A stretch of DNA of 64,000 bases, from positions 47,876,317 through 47,940,316 of the forward strand of contig OX463781.1 of NCBI GenBank assembly GCA_949825025.1, written 5' to 3'. How positions within the stretch are numbered: position 1 is the first letter of the stretch; each line of letters opens with the position of its first letter. Under the pieces are notes generated by a model that did not search any database, was not told the DNA's origin, and worked only from the letters and a program-made list of their open reading frames with translations. The position numbers were made by a program, and so were the translations under genes. This DNA is from Siphlonurus alternatus. Its lineage: Eukaryota > Arthropoda > Insecta > Ephemeroptera > Siphlonuridae. Below, piece after piece: positions 1-12,000 of the stretch.

Positions 1-319
1 ATTTATTTATAAATATTTGCATATATATGTTTTCAAATTAAGGAAAATAAACCATTTAGGTTGTGATAATCTTATTAAAAGAAAAGGATAGGAATAACCA
101 GCAAGGCCTTACCGATCGAAAGAGTCACAGCAGGTGGAAATTCTTGTGGTCACAGAGATTCACTCGAAAGTTTTTACATTTTTGAAACGTTTCGCATCGT
201 GGAGATGCTTCTTCAGTCACAAGAAGAAGTAGAATCCTTCTTGTGACTGAAGAAGCATCTCCACGATGCGAAACGTTTCAAAAATGTAAAAACTTTCGAG
301 TGAACCTCTGTGACCACAT
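1..319. repeat. Dispersed repeat ending in a long foldback hairpin
   Basis: Positions 145-226 and 237-319 are near-perfect reverse complements (about 83 bp arms) around a loop of about 10 bp, so the strand can fold into a long hairpin. The flank at 40-125 (AGGAATAACCAGCAAGG and surrounding bases) recurs at about 21062-21236, which also carries a degenerate arm. Two dispersed copies suggest a mobile foldback element. No open frame is supported. The left edge may lie outside the window. Confidence 0.7.
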
Positions 320-516
320 ATATATGTTTGGTCTAAATTGTGGCACAATATTCAAAGATTGCTTTTATAATTTATCACAGATTGGTTGTCATTATTTTAC
401 TCCTGGCTCAGTACATTAAAACTATTTAACCGCCCAGCACAGTTTTGTTAGTTACGTGGACACACAAAGTAAATTTGTATATCTCCCATCTTAACATTTT
501 TAACAGTGGGGTTAAG

Positions 517-889
517 TTAAGATTTTCTACGACTAGGTAATACCTTTAAGATAGGTTGGCACATAACACAAGTGCAATTGTTGGAGTTGTTGTCTTGCTC
601 CCATCCTTTGTTTATCATGCTGTTCATTTTTGGTTTATTTTGTACCTTGTACGAGGGTTGGCACATTATGCACGTGCACTTGGTGAAGAAGCCATGTTTC
701 TTGTTGGGGGATGGTTCCAGCTCCTCCTGGTTGCTGCGACGAGCAATAATTTTCGCCAACGTCTGTTGTCCAGCACTCAAGACGTTCAGCAGAGCGTTGG
801 GGCAGTCTGTGGCCGAGAGGCGGGAGTGGCAGTCCAACAGCAACCTCATCAGACACGCAGCTCGATTCTCAGTTGCCTCAGACGTCTCT
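517..889 (-). CDS. Orphan 3' exon of an unrecognised gene with two CTC[I/V]MCQP motifs
   Basis: This GC-richer open frame on the minus strand reads from a plausible acceptor (TGTCTCAG, exon from about 889, entering in phase 1) to a TAG/TAA region near 517. It encodes roughly 120 residues. An N-terminal helical part (ENRAACLMRLLLDCHSRL) is followed by a polar linker and two copies of a Cys motif, KCTCIMCQP and NCTCVMCQP, about 35 residues apart. Each copy has a C-x-C-x2-C arrangement that could bind metal; this is inference. I do not recognise the family. The exon may instead end at a donor (AAG|GTATTA) just after the second motif, with more exons to the left of the window. No convincing upstream exon was found between 0.9 and 2.2 kb. 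It could be a terminal or internal exon of a gene, or a gene remnant. Confidence 0.45.
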
Positions 890-897
890 GAGACATT

Positions 898-2220
898 TTA
901 ATTGACCTGTCAATCTTCTTTCTTTTTGAAGATGTTGACTTTGTTTTATTATATTTACTTTACAGCTAGAGAATAAAAAATGGACTCTTCCCATTCCTTT
1001 TAATATGCATATTTCTGTTATGGGGGCTTTTAGCACACTCCCTTACACAAACTGATCCACGCCTAAATTCTCTTTTCTTATTTATTTATTAATTTATTTT
1101 TTTCCAAGCCCACAGATTTGCCTAGTCTTAATTGATGCAGAGCCTTCATTTACAGTATATACATACATATTTGTATTGCATTATACACTCTAACAGATTT
1201 TATATTATTGGTGGACTCTATGGCGCCTAGCTTCGAGACTGTCTAGCCGTATGTCTGCATGGGATAAAGCAAAAGACGATTGCAGCGAGCAGTCGAATCT
1301 ACACGTTAACTTAGATCTGTAATACATACTCTATATGCATGCATCATAATTATACATTTTGTCGGGGGTCTTCCAGAAAGGGGAGAGTGATGGCAGGTAT
1401 TGTCATCTAGGTCAATAGTCTTTTCAGGAGGCCGATTTTTGGAAAAAGGGGGAGGGACACACCAAGGGGATTATAAAGACTAATTTTGAATCCCCGCAAA
1501 TCCCCCTGAAATTTGCTGAACTACGGGCCACTGGATACTGTTTGTAATGTGACTTAACCTGTATAAAGGAACGTTGATTTGATTAACTTGTTAACCTTAA
1601 ACCTGTAAATGTATAATACATGCTAGCTGGTAATAGGTGACTTGTCCTTACAATGATCCTCGCCATCTGTGAGTGGCGCTGCAACTTTTTGCAACTTGCA
1701 GTTCAAAGTCGACCAATCACTTGACAGCATGACGTCATGCCGTTCTAATCCATCAATGGCTGCTCTGTGGTCAACCAATTGCAGAATCGCTTGGCAGCAT
1801 GGCGAGCCGCGGTGGCCCGAGGTAGTTGTCTTTATCTTGCTAGTATTTGGAATTGAGCAGTGCTAGGGTGAAAACAATTGCACTGAAGCAAACTAGAATA
1901 GTTATACCACGTTTTGGCAGTGAAAAATGTTAACTTTTTATTTTCTTTCGTACCTAACTCGCGGTTCACAAAAATTTTCCCCCATCTTTGCAATGTATTA
2001 TTTCGTTTCTACATGCTTTGACCGTACACGAAGTTGCAGCGACACTCGCACAGATGGCGAGGATCAGTGTTATAAGGACAAGTCACCTATTGCTAAAATG
2101 GTATACAACCGATTTATAATTACATATATACAGTATCTATGCATACACCAGATCATTCAGGGGGGGGGGGGGGGGATTTTTTACATATATTAATTTTTTC
2201 CTAATTTTTTTTTTTTTTTT
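898..2220. other. Intergenic or intronic stretch without a supported gene
   Basis: AT-rich sequence with a G16 run at 2160-2175, an 18-base T run at 2205-2222 and the inverted-repeat element at 1632-2092. Frames on the plus strand at 1669-1866 and 1927-2193 lie inside that element and have no family features. I see no splice-bounded exon here. Confidence 0.6.
1632..2092. mobile_element. MITE-like element with ~58 bp terminal inverted repeats
   Basis: Positions 1632-1690 (AATAGGTGACTTGTCCTTA onward) are mirrored by 2035-2092 on the other strand with a few mismatches. The body of about 460 bp codes for nothing recognisable and holds a TGACGTCA palindrome at 1730-1737. Terminal inverted repeats, short length and lack of coding fit a non-autonomous DNA transposon. 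I could not fix the target-site duplication. Confidence 0.65.
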
Positions 2221-2710
2221 TTACATTTTCCTTATAGCAAAATTGTTTCTTAAGTGAAACAAAATGTAATTAAGCGTACCGGGCTTGTTGGTCTGACACA
2301 GAGCTGAGAATGCAACTTTCCAGCGAGCTTCAAGGTAGCTCACAAGTTTCAAGAATCCCAAACTACTTTTATTAAACATGGACGAACCCTCAGATGGGTG
2401 TGCAAAATTTGTAATGATAGCATCGGTGAGACCATACAGCAGAATGTGCTGCTCTTCGGTTAGAATCCTCGCTGGCAAGCGTTTCTGAAAGCATAAATTC
2501 AACAAAGTAATAATGTAACTTTTTACTTTCAATATGCATACAACATGAATTTCTTACAATAATTTTCACACACTCATTGTAGTTGAGGATGCCAAGAGAA
2601 GCCATGAAAGGCAGGGGTTGCTGGCATGCCTCCTCAATCGCCAGTTTTTCAGCCTCTTCACAGTAAGTATCAAGCTTTAATAAAAGCTCTTTATTTGTTT
2701 TAGCAGCCAT
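2221..2710 (-). CDS. Two-exon gene for an unrecognised 138-residue protein
   Basis: Exons on the minus strand are 2710-2558 (51 codons, starting MAAKTNKELLLKL) and 2484-2221 (ending NNFAIRKM, then TAA). The intron of 73 bp has a GTAAGA donor and a CTTTCAG acceptor and lies in phase 0. The first ATG has the favourable context AAATATGG and no in-frame ATG was chosen over it. The protein is soluble-looking and mostly helical, with no signal peptide or membrane segment; it has a hydrophobic centre (ILLYGLTDAIITNF) and a C-terminal aromatic/Arg-rich part (YLEARWKVAFSALC). I do not recognise the family. The stop codon directly abuts an 18-base A run on the coding strand, so the exact C-terminus depends on homopolymer accuracy. 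Confidence 0.6.
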
Positions 2711-3502
2711 ATTTGATGTAACACTGTAATTGCTTGTAATTATAGAGATAACAGCAAAATGTTAGTTATGCATACGAAACTGGAACAAAATTATGCATAA
2801 CATATGCAGCGATGTGCAGAGCGAGAACATTTGCGCGCCATTTTCCACAAACATTGCGCATTTTTTAATATCGTACGGCATTTTTTTTTATTGAAGCGGA
2901 GGTTTTTAAAAAGCTGAAATTGTCGGAGGTCCAGAGACCCTTTCTGTCGGAGCTATAATATATAGGTCAAAAAAGACTGTCCTTCGTCAATATAGGGTTT
3001 CTGTTTCTGAAGACTATAAAATGTGAATTAAGAATTATATATATAATTAAATAAAGCTTTCTCTCTCTCTGAATAGAGCTTTTACTCTTTTAATCACTCG
3101 TAAAGGCTTTGAGCTTTTTGAAAAAGATCACATGATGCATATGAGCTAGAGAGCTGGGTGATCTCGCTGCATATATATATATGGCATATATGGGTCGTAA
3201 ATCTTGCTCAAAACGCACACTTAATTCCTGCACTAGCTCGATCGATCAATTCGATCATATATAATTATGTCCTGCAATTTAAGCACATATATCATATAAT
3301 ATAATGAAAAACCTACAGCATGCTCGATGCATCAAAGATATTGCAAATTGCTAATTAAGGGCCTGCAATATATGGCGACGACGATATATTTTAAACGGGG
3401 TAATAATATTATCAGTATTATATAAAATGATCGAGATCAGAATTAAATTGTATTAATTAATTTATAACCTTTACACAGCTAGTTTACACCTTTACAAAAC
3501 AA

Positions 3503-3503
<1 letters not shown>

Positions 3504-3589
<86 letters not shown>
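3504..3589. repeat. (TA)n microsatellite
   Basis: An uninterrupted TA dinucleotide tract of about 86 bases. Confidence 0.95.
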
Positions 3590-3592
<3 letters not shown>

Positions 3593-4559
3593 TCTTTATA
3601 CTTTTATAGATAGGCTTTAAATCTGTTTGATCGCCAGTCTTCTAAATTATATATTATATTTTATTATTTTTATTATATATGATCTCCGAAACATATGACA
3701 TATATATATGACACGTAACACATTTATATATATAACCCTGTTAATAATAAACTCTGCATGGAGCATATATATATATTATAAATGCCATGTTCAGATACAG
3801 GTAATATATTTAACATAAAAAATAAAATTTATGTATTTGTTTGGGATGTTTCATATATTTTTGTTCATTTGTTTATTTATATATCATCATGCAGATATAT
3901 ATATATCATTACATATTATATACACGTTGAATTAAAAACAAAATCTTCAATTAAGCAATTAAAAAGTTCACAAAATAAAAGTCGATATAGAGATTCGAGA
4001 CATGTACATCAATCTGAACATATTATAGTTTAAATAGAAGCCGGCACAAATTATTATATATAAGCACTGCAACGATGAATGCTCTTATATATATAATGAT
4101 AATAATGGAAGTCCTAAAATAAATCTTGAAGATATATCATGAAATATGCATAAATAATTTCCTATGTAATAAATTATGAGCTGAATTAAATTAATACCAA
4201 ATACTCTCTTTTTTTTATATTTTTACTATCTAAAACATTTAAAATATATGAAAGATAAATGATTGATTTGAGTACAGTGTAACCATTTTCTTATTTATGT
4301 GAACAATTTCCATATTTTAACATTAACACATTTGCTGCATATTTTAAATTATTCATCAATCAGCATACAATACAATTTTATGCTGGATTAATTGCCAACT
4401 CTAAATAAATTATTCAATTCATACATTAATTGATGGTATATAAAATGTTATGATAGTTTATCAATCTAGCATAAAATTCTGAGCAAATTATCTCATTGTC
4501 ACCTAAGAATTGAGAAATGTTTTGTTTTAATTAACAAAATATTATAGATTTCAATTCAT

Positions 4560-4735
4560 GTGTACCGTCAGCGGACAGATATAATTGTCTACATCCAAGC
4601 CATCGTGAAAGACGTTTGGCATCAAGGCTCAAGGAGGCAGCATTGACTGACCTTCACAAATTCAATACACATGATTGCCAATACAATGTGAACAAGACAA
4701 ATTTAAGTCCAAATATGTACTTTAATTATCAAACA
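4560..4735. repeat. Dispersed repeat, copy 1
   Basis: Shares blocks with 33040-33200 (ACAAATTCAATACACAT, CGTTTGG..TCAAGG, and a CAAGACA..TTTAAGTC-like block) and more weakly with 54160-54255. The copies are divergent and have no clear termini, so the element type is unknown. Confidence 0.5.
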
Positions 4736-6727
4736 CTGTACATCATGTATTCTGAGAAGACAAAATGAAAACTAAATATAGACTTTATGATATGAGGTGC
4801 ATTGATATTATTTAATACTACTAAAAACTCACTGGAAGCTAAATATACAAGGAATAAATATAAAACAAAAACAAATAATTCTAAATGCATTTATATATAT
4901 AGTAAGTACTTTAACGTATAGTGTGTGCATTTCTACAATAAAAGATTACATTTGGAATGTTTAACTAAAATCATATATATGTGACGGTTGATAGTAGCCC
5001 AAGCAACAACCAAAATCACAGTTTATTTACAATCACAAACACGTTTATAATTGTAATGTTAATTTACCACTCTAGCGGATGCAATCTCCAATTTTTGGAC
5101 GCCAACGTCTAATCTTTTCAGTCTTGCATTACATTAGAAATTTTATACTAAGGAATGCAGTAGTAGGGAATAATAAATAAAATAAAAAATATATCAAGTT
5201 AAATTATAAATCTGATCTTAAATAAAAATTGTTAACTAATAATATGTACTTTTTGTATAATGTTATATGTGGAGTTACTGTTAATGATGGTGAAATTATT
5301 GTTTCAATTACTTGTATAAAAATAAAACAGGTTGTTGTTGCATGCACAAAAATCAGATAGAGTTATAAGTTAAATAGTGCAACCTTAAATTGAAGCACCC
5401 GTGAACAAAGTAAGCAAGTTAGAAGCTTCAACCTCCCTGCAAAGATTTAAAGGTCTCAACTCTCTCACTTCTGCATTTAACTTTTAGAAAGTGAGAAAAT
5501 AATAAATGTTGAAAGAGGACAATTAAAAACAAATGTAATGAATAAGTTATGAATAAGTTAGTCTCTGAATTTCATTTTGTTATCATGCACAATTAAGCCA
5601 AATGAATATATAGTGTGCAAAATAACAATTAACTATATAGGCTTTAGGCCATGGCATTGCTCCAGATATTTTTAATTGACTGCATATATGAAATAGTGTC
5701 CTATAAATTTATAGGTAAAGATACAAACAAGCAATTGTATTTAAAGATGTGATTTTTTTTTTTTTTAAATATTCGTTGGAATATTTAAAAATACAAATTA
5801 ATATTTAGAGATCTTACTTCTCCTCTTTATAGCAGTACAAGCAGATATGATAATAAAAGATTTTAGAGAATACATTGATATAGTGATGTAGAAGATAATT
5901 TTAGAGATAAGTATACATTTTATAAATTCAAACTACTGTATTTATAATGATAACATATAGATGCAAAAGTGCACATAAAAATAGGCCTTTTTTCACAAGA
6001 CGACAACACATAGAGTATAATGCGCATTGAGTATATTATAGTAAAATGTTTTGGCATATATATGTACATTTAACATTTATAAATTTATAATACAGTTCTA
6101 CATTTTGACTATTGTATTTTAATGCACTTGTTACTTGGAGTATAATAAAAGCTGCTTTTAAACATTGCTGTATATTATTTTGGTAGCATCAAATTAAATT
6201 TTTTATTTGTAAACATATTAGAACCATGAACATTGAAAATGAAAAATTATTTGATTAAAACTTCAATATTACCTACATATACTTATGTTAATAAAGTAAT
6301 ACCCACTTGATATGTGTAGTACAAAATCTTCTTACAGTAGCAATTAATTCATGGCTTGTGTATTATACATTTGTACTGTATTACTATTACCACATTTTTT
6401 TTTTCTGAGGCTATGCAAGCAAAAAGCCATAGCTATAAAATAATAATAATACACACATAAGTACTAAAAAAAATTAGCCTAAACTTTATTTTACTTGTAA
6501 TTGCATTAATTTGCAGAAAATAAATGAAAGGCAATTTGATAGCAGAGGCTCATAGTTATAAAATACTGCAACATAATTTAATGACGCTTATTAAACTGAT
6601 TTAAATAAAATATTACAGTATATTATATTGATGCTACCATATATATTAATATTATATATTCATGTAATTCACAATAATTAAAACCAAAATTATGGCAATG
6701 TATATTTGTTTACGTTTGAATACAGAG

Positions 6728-6729
<2 letters not shown>

Positions 6730-6771
<42 letters not shown>
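6730..6771. repeat. Poly(A) homopolymer tract
   Basis: A run of about 42 A. It could mark the tail of a retroposed sequence, but I see no recognisable element upstream. Confidence 0.9.
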
Positions 6772-6775
<4 letters not shown>

Positions 6776-8710
6776 ACAAGAAAATGGTAGAGTCGCTCAA
6801 AATTTAATTTTAAGGAATGGAAATAATTTAATTATACTGTTATAAATAATATTTCTTGTAATATTAATTAATATAAACAGTAAAGATGAAAAACAATTGA
6901 GTTTAAAAATCACTGTATACTAGCTTTACCTGACAGAATCTCAAGATAGTAAACTTTTCTGATTACTATCTTACCTCATTCACCTCGTTTGCAGTTTATC
7001 AACTAATTAATTCTTCTGTATACGAAGGAACATGTTATCATCATGCATATATTTTAACAGTATTGCAGTAAACATGCAAAGTTTAGTATCCTAACTAGAA
7101 TACAAGTACAGAACTTTGTGTGTATGAATTACACATTTTGTTAATAACTTATGAGCACAATCTTTGTCACTTCATTTTACATTACACAGGCCTATAGAAT
7201 TTATTATTATTTTTTATTTTTATTATTATTATTTTTTTACATAACGTAACTCAAAAGATACAAAAAAAAATGTTTAATTTATTTGCATTCACAAAACCAC
7301 ATTTAAGGCTTCCTATTTTGAGTCCTAAGATTGTGTGTAAAATTCAGCCTAAAATAGGGTCTTAAATCGGGTCTTAAAAATGTGGCCTTCCAAAATGTTG
7401 TGGCAGATGCAAAAAAGGCGACTTAATTTTAGATAAAATTTTAAGTCTCCAGTGGGATGCTCTAAATGTTGCCTTACAGCTTTGTGAATTTATGTTTTAA
7501 TTATGTAGCTGTCTAGAATCTTGAAACTTTTCTTTCCATATTAAATGAACATTGAAATTAGAAAACTATTTTTTGGAGGAGGGAATGTAAAAACAATGTC
7601 AAAATTATTATAACATTTGCCATTGCATTTGTAAGTATGTTGTGTGAGATTTAAAAGTGCAGTGGGAATAAGGAATTATGAAGAATTGTCTGTTTTACAG
7701 TTTTTACATTTTTCACGAATTTTAGTGTCAGTTGGGTATGTATTATTAAGTGAATTTTGTACTAAATAAGAAAACAACCATGCATAATAAGTACATTTAT
7801 AAGAACAAACACAATGAGTCTAAACACTTTCAAATATGAAATAAAAATGGAAGTTTTTTCACTAGTTGGGCAAGTTGAATAAATTATAGAATTATGTAGT
7901 TATAAGTACACCAACATATTTATAAATATTTGAGCCTCTATTTTACTAATTTGTAAATGGATGTAAATTTCTACAGATAGTGATATGCACCTCTACCAAT
8001 ACAAATAGGCACATGCTGCATTATATAAAACACTTCACATTTCTTTATTGGTAAAATAATGAAAGACAACAAAACTTATTTTTTTTTTAAACAAAATTAA
8101 ATATTAGTTATCAATCTTTGCAAAATGTTTATTATATAAGCAGCAATCAGTATTATTATATTTCTATCTAAAAGTTATTTTTAGTCAAAATTACTCTAAA
8201 TTATGCTTTTAATCAAAATTAATTTTTTGATTATTGGTGATCATATCAATTGTTGTTCTTTTTTTTCTTTTTTTTTTTTTTTTTTTTGTATATTCGGAAG
8301 ACTTTGGGTGCACGGAATACATCTGATCTATTATACTACATGCTATAATATATAATAATTAATACGTAATATTGATGTCTTTTGACCATTTCTAACTAAT
8401 ACTTCACTGAATCCTGATTTTGTCAAGTTTATCACAAGCAGTGATGCCGGCAGGATTCATCAACAAACTGACACTGTCGGAAAAATTACAACACAGTTTG
8501 ACTTAATATTACTCCATGCAGTAAAATCAAGTGTGATTTTTCAAAAACTCAATCATCACAGACCTTGAATTTAAAAAAAAAAAAAGAAATAAATATTAAC
8601 AGCTTTATTACTTTCCTCATACTGTATATATATTACATATTTGGATAAAGTAATATTAAAAAAGTATCTAATATATACCTTTTTACTCAAAATAATATTA
8701 ACTTTGCAAA

Positions 8711-8913
8711 TACAATAAAAACTTGTTATTGTGTAACTTGTTGTTAAGTAAAACTCGATTTTGAGTAAAGGAGATCGCAGTCCCGTCAAAAATAATTAGC
8801 ATTGGTGGTATAGGAAAAATTTGATATAAGCTAGGTACAGTAATACTTTATATAAGGTATACCTAATTTCCTGGGTCCTTTGACTTTACGTAATTTTTTT
8901 TTTTTTACTGTAT
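8711..8913. mobile_element. MITE of the TACAGTAAAAACTTGTTATT family, copy 1
   Basis: Starts with TACAATAAAAACTTGTTATT and ends in ACTGTA; the interior (ACTCGAT..TTGAGTAA, GGTATACCTAATTTCCTGGG) matches the better-preserved copy at 17907-18097. The TA at both ends fits a Tc1/mariner-type target duplication. It sits just past the PDZD8 stop, probably in its 3' UTR or immediately downstream. Confidence 0.7.
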
Positions 8914-9097
8914 ATCACACTTGAGTTTAGAACAGGAGGAATTAAAATTGGCACTGAATTGTAATTACTAACAATCTGGTTGACAGTGGCATTGTTAACG
9001 ATGGTGTTTCAATATTTCTGCACTTCTTGTGCAGAGCTTCACTCACTTGGCGGCAGTACAGACTAGAGTGGCCAGCTGGTGGAGTGTGCTGGTTTAG

Positions 9098-12000
9098 TTA
9101 GTTGAGGAGTTCGGCAGAGAGGCTGGGCTTGTCTGTCAAAGATGCCACGAGGTAGCTTGCCTGCTCTTGAAGCTCTTCCTGTAAACAAACGATATCGTTG
9201 CAGAATTATTGTTGCTTTTATAAAATTATGGGCTAACAAGCATGCATTGGTTCGTGTATTGTTTATTGCATTCAAGTTAATTAGAAACAAATTATTGACG
9301 AAGCATAACGATCATGCAGGTTCGTTAACTTTTTTGGTAGCTCCTCAACAATTTTATCATCTCAGAATACAAAAGTACAAAATTTTTAATGCAAGTCTAA
9401 TAAACCTTGTCTCAAAGGTCAAAGTTGTATCAAGATTTTTTGCACTTGCATTCTGAGACGACAATTTAAGTGATTTGCTGACACATGCAGCACAATTAAA
9501 AAAACTTAATGCTATCAATACTGCTAACATAAGTGTATATCAAGTAGATTTTCATTCTGCTCTATTTCCTTTAGCTCTGGCCGGCAGTATGTCTAGGAAA
9601 ACTGGGGGTTGTTTACGTACCTCGGTGTCTTGCACATGCTGCAGGCCGGCGCAGCAGTGCAGCATGAGCACCGTGATGGCCTGCACCCTTCGCTCGGACC
9701 TCTCCAGCAAGAAGGATCGCTGGGCACGGTCCTTGGGCTCCTCAGCCTCAGTCTCGAGCGCCTCCGAAATCTGCATTTCTCGGTCCATGGCCACCTTCAG
9801 CTTCGAGATCTGCAGGAGACAAAGAATTTCCCTTCATTTTTCACGATTCTCGGCCTTTCTATGGTACTCTTCGTTTTTCAAGATTTTTATACCTAAAATT
9901 GTCTAAGTTTGTTATTTGTAATATTTAGACATTGTTTTCTGTTCATTGGAATGTCAAACATTCAAATTTTAAGATTGAAAATATACAATTTTTAAACATT
10001 CTTAAAATTGCTGTCAAATTCATGTTTTAATTTTTTAATCTATGTCTTTTTTTTTTTAAACTTACACCCTCATTTGATGTTTTATTATTTCAATTAAACC
10101 CATTTTTAATTATAACACCTACTATGATATGATACTTTGTTAAACAAGTACTGACCAGCTTGTTTATTTTCTCCTTTCGCCCTGGCATGCCAAAGTAGAG
10201 GTTTCGTCCCGTGTCTTTGGCAATGGTCATGATGTCTTCGTTGTCATAGCAACGCTGCAACAGCTGCTCCATTGCTGCCTCAACGCGAAGCTCATCCGCA
10301 GCTTCGTCAAGCAACGCCAGCTCTCCAGGCAGCACGAAGAGCGAGGCGTCTGCCAGCGACGTCTGAACAACAGCAAGTTAGGACGTGGCACGAACATCGG
10401 CAGAAGGCGTCCAATAGGTTCCATAGACATTATCATAAAAAGTAAGAACCACTTGGAATACTTCTGTAATAGTTGTACATTATCTTGCATAAGAAGTTCC
10501 ATATTTTATTTAGAGATGAGGAAAAAAGAGAGCCTAAGGGAAATATATCATAAAAATGTTGTCTTCTGTAAAAATTATTTCTGAGAAAAAGGTGCCAAAT
10601 TCACTTATGTAATTTTCTTTTATTTGTTTCACAAGGAAGGTTTATTAGAAGAAAAAAAAATGCCATTGTCTGTCAAATAAAAGCTTGTTTGAAAATTACT
10701 GCTTCTGTAAATTATAGTCAAAATAATATTCAAATATGTTACATCTATTTTGTGTTGGGAATCTTTCTATGAATTATTAGCATGAGTTTGTTAACCTGGA
10801 TCCAAATTACAATTTAACACAAAAATTTGTCACTTTCGGAATAGGCATAAATTAATATGGATAAGAAATTCTTTTTCAATGAGGAAAAAATTTCAAGGTA
10901 CATTTACTAATAATTTGTTACTTCTTTTCAAAAAGATACTATAGAATTTAACTACATAATGCCCACTACTTGAGGAACAGGTTTCATCCACAGGGAAATT
11001 GATGGCAAAAATCAGGTAATACCCAATTCTCACTGAATTATGCTCACTTATTTTCTGTGATTTTTTTAACTCTTGTAACTTTGAGCAGCAGCAACAGGCT
11101 AAATCATAATAACATTTATTTAATTTGATAATACTAGAGTCGACAAAATATTGGCATCACAGGAATAAATCAGATAAAATATGATGCAAACTGCCCAAAA
11201 ACAAAAACAACAACAACAAAAGTTAACCTAGTAAAATTATAAACTTGAAAAATATATATAATATATTTTTTAAATATAAAAATTTATGGTTAAAAGAATC
11301 TTTAAAACTTACACAAAACTGCAGAAATTCTAACTTTTTAAGTCATATTCTACAAACACCACAAACTATTAAAAACAAGCATAAACTGTTTATTAATTCT
11401 AGGTTCACGATTTACTGGCATTCCATTAATAAAATAACATGCAAGGAAATACTACCAGGTGCAGGATTCACCAAACCAGGGTTTATTCTCATTTATCTAG
11501 CACCAGGAATAGGGAGAAAGAAATAAAGAAATAAAGTAAAAGTAAGAATAAAGGGCAAGAGAGAAGATGAGTGACTGAAAACTGTGATAGAAAAATAGAT
11601 TAAGAACAGTGATTGGTAGAAATATGTGCGTCGTCGAGAGAAAGCCAGAGAATTGATTACTTTGCGACTGGTTGCTGGCGAGAGTTGAGGTGAGTGAGGT
11701 AGACTGCGAGAGAAGCCGCCCGAGGAAGATCCCGGTTCACCAGGGGGCGCCAGGTTGCTGGCAGAGCCCACGCGCTTCATCCCACGAGCCTGCGCAGCAC
11801 TCGCCACCGAGGCTAGCAGACCGCCCAGGCCACGCTTGGCCCCCTAGCAGCCAATCTTTGGTCAGACTAACCTTGGTCTTGTTTTAATATACGACACAAT
11901 TTAGTAAAATAATTTATGATTCACAGATGTATTTTGTTATGATTTATCACATTTTTAAGGTTATATTCCAAATTAATTCAGAACTTAATAGAACTTAAAA

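Larger units (their letters stand above)
2711..9097. other. Long AT-rich gene-poor interval
   Basis: About 6.4 kb between the small gene and the 3' end of PDZD8. It holds a (TA)n tract at 3504-3589, a dispersed repeat near 4560-4735, an A42 run at 6730-6771, T-rich runs near 8250-8290 and a MITE at 8711-8913. The few open frames are short, AT-biased and match no family I know. I see no splice-bounded coding exon. The right-hand 500 bp or so may be PDZD8 3' UTR, because a minus-strand AATAAA lies at 8609-8604. Confidence 0.6.

Noticed and set aside
556..901. Two plus-strand open frames overlapping the orphan exon
   Set aside because: They are antisense shadows of the GC-richer minus-strand frame, with no family features or splice logic.
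1669..2193. Plus-strand open frames of 65 and 88 codons
   Set aside because: Both lie inside the inverted-repeat element at 1632-2092 or its flank; the second runs through a G16 tract into low complexity.
7295..7460. A possible small inverted repeat (CCACATTTAAGGC and mirrored words)
   Set aside because: The arms are short and interrupted; the match is weak enough to be chance in this composition.
9142..9456. Plus-strand 104-codon frame over the last PDZD8 exon
   Set aside because: It is antisense to the PDZD8 C-terminal exon and runs into intron sequence with no domain.
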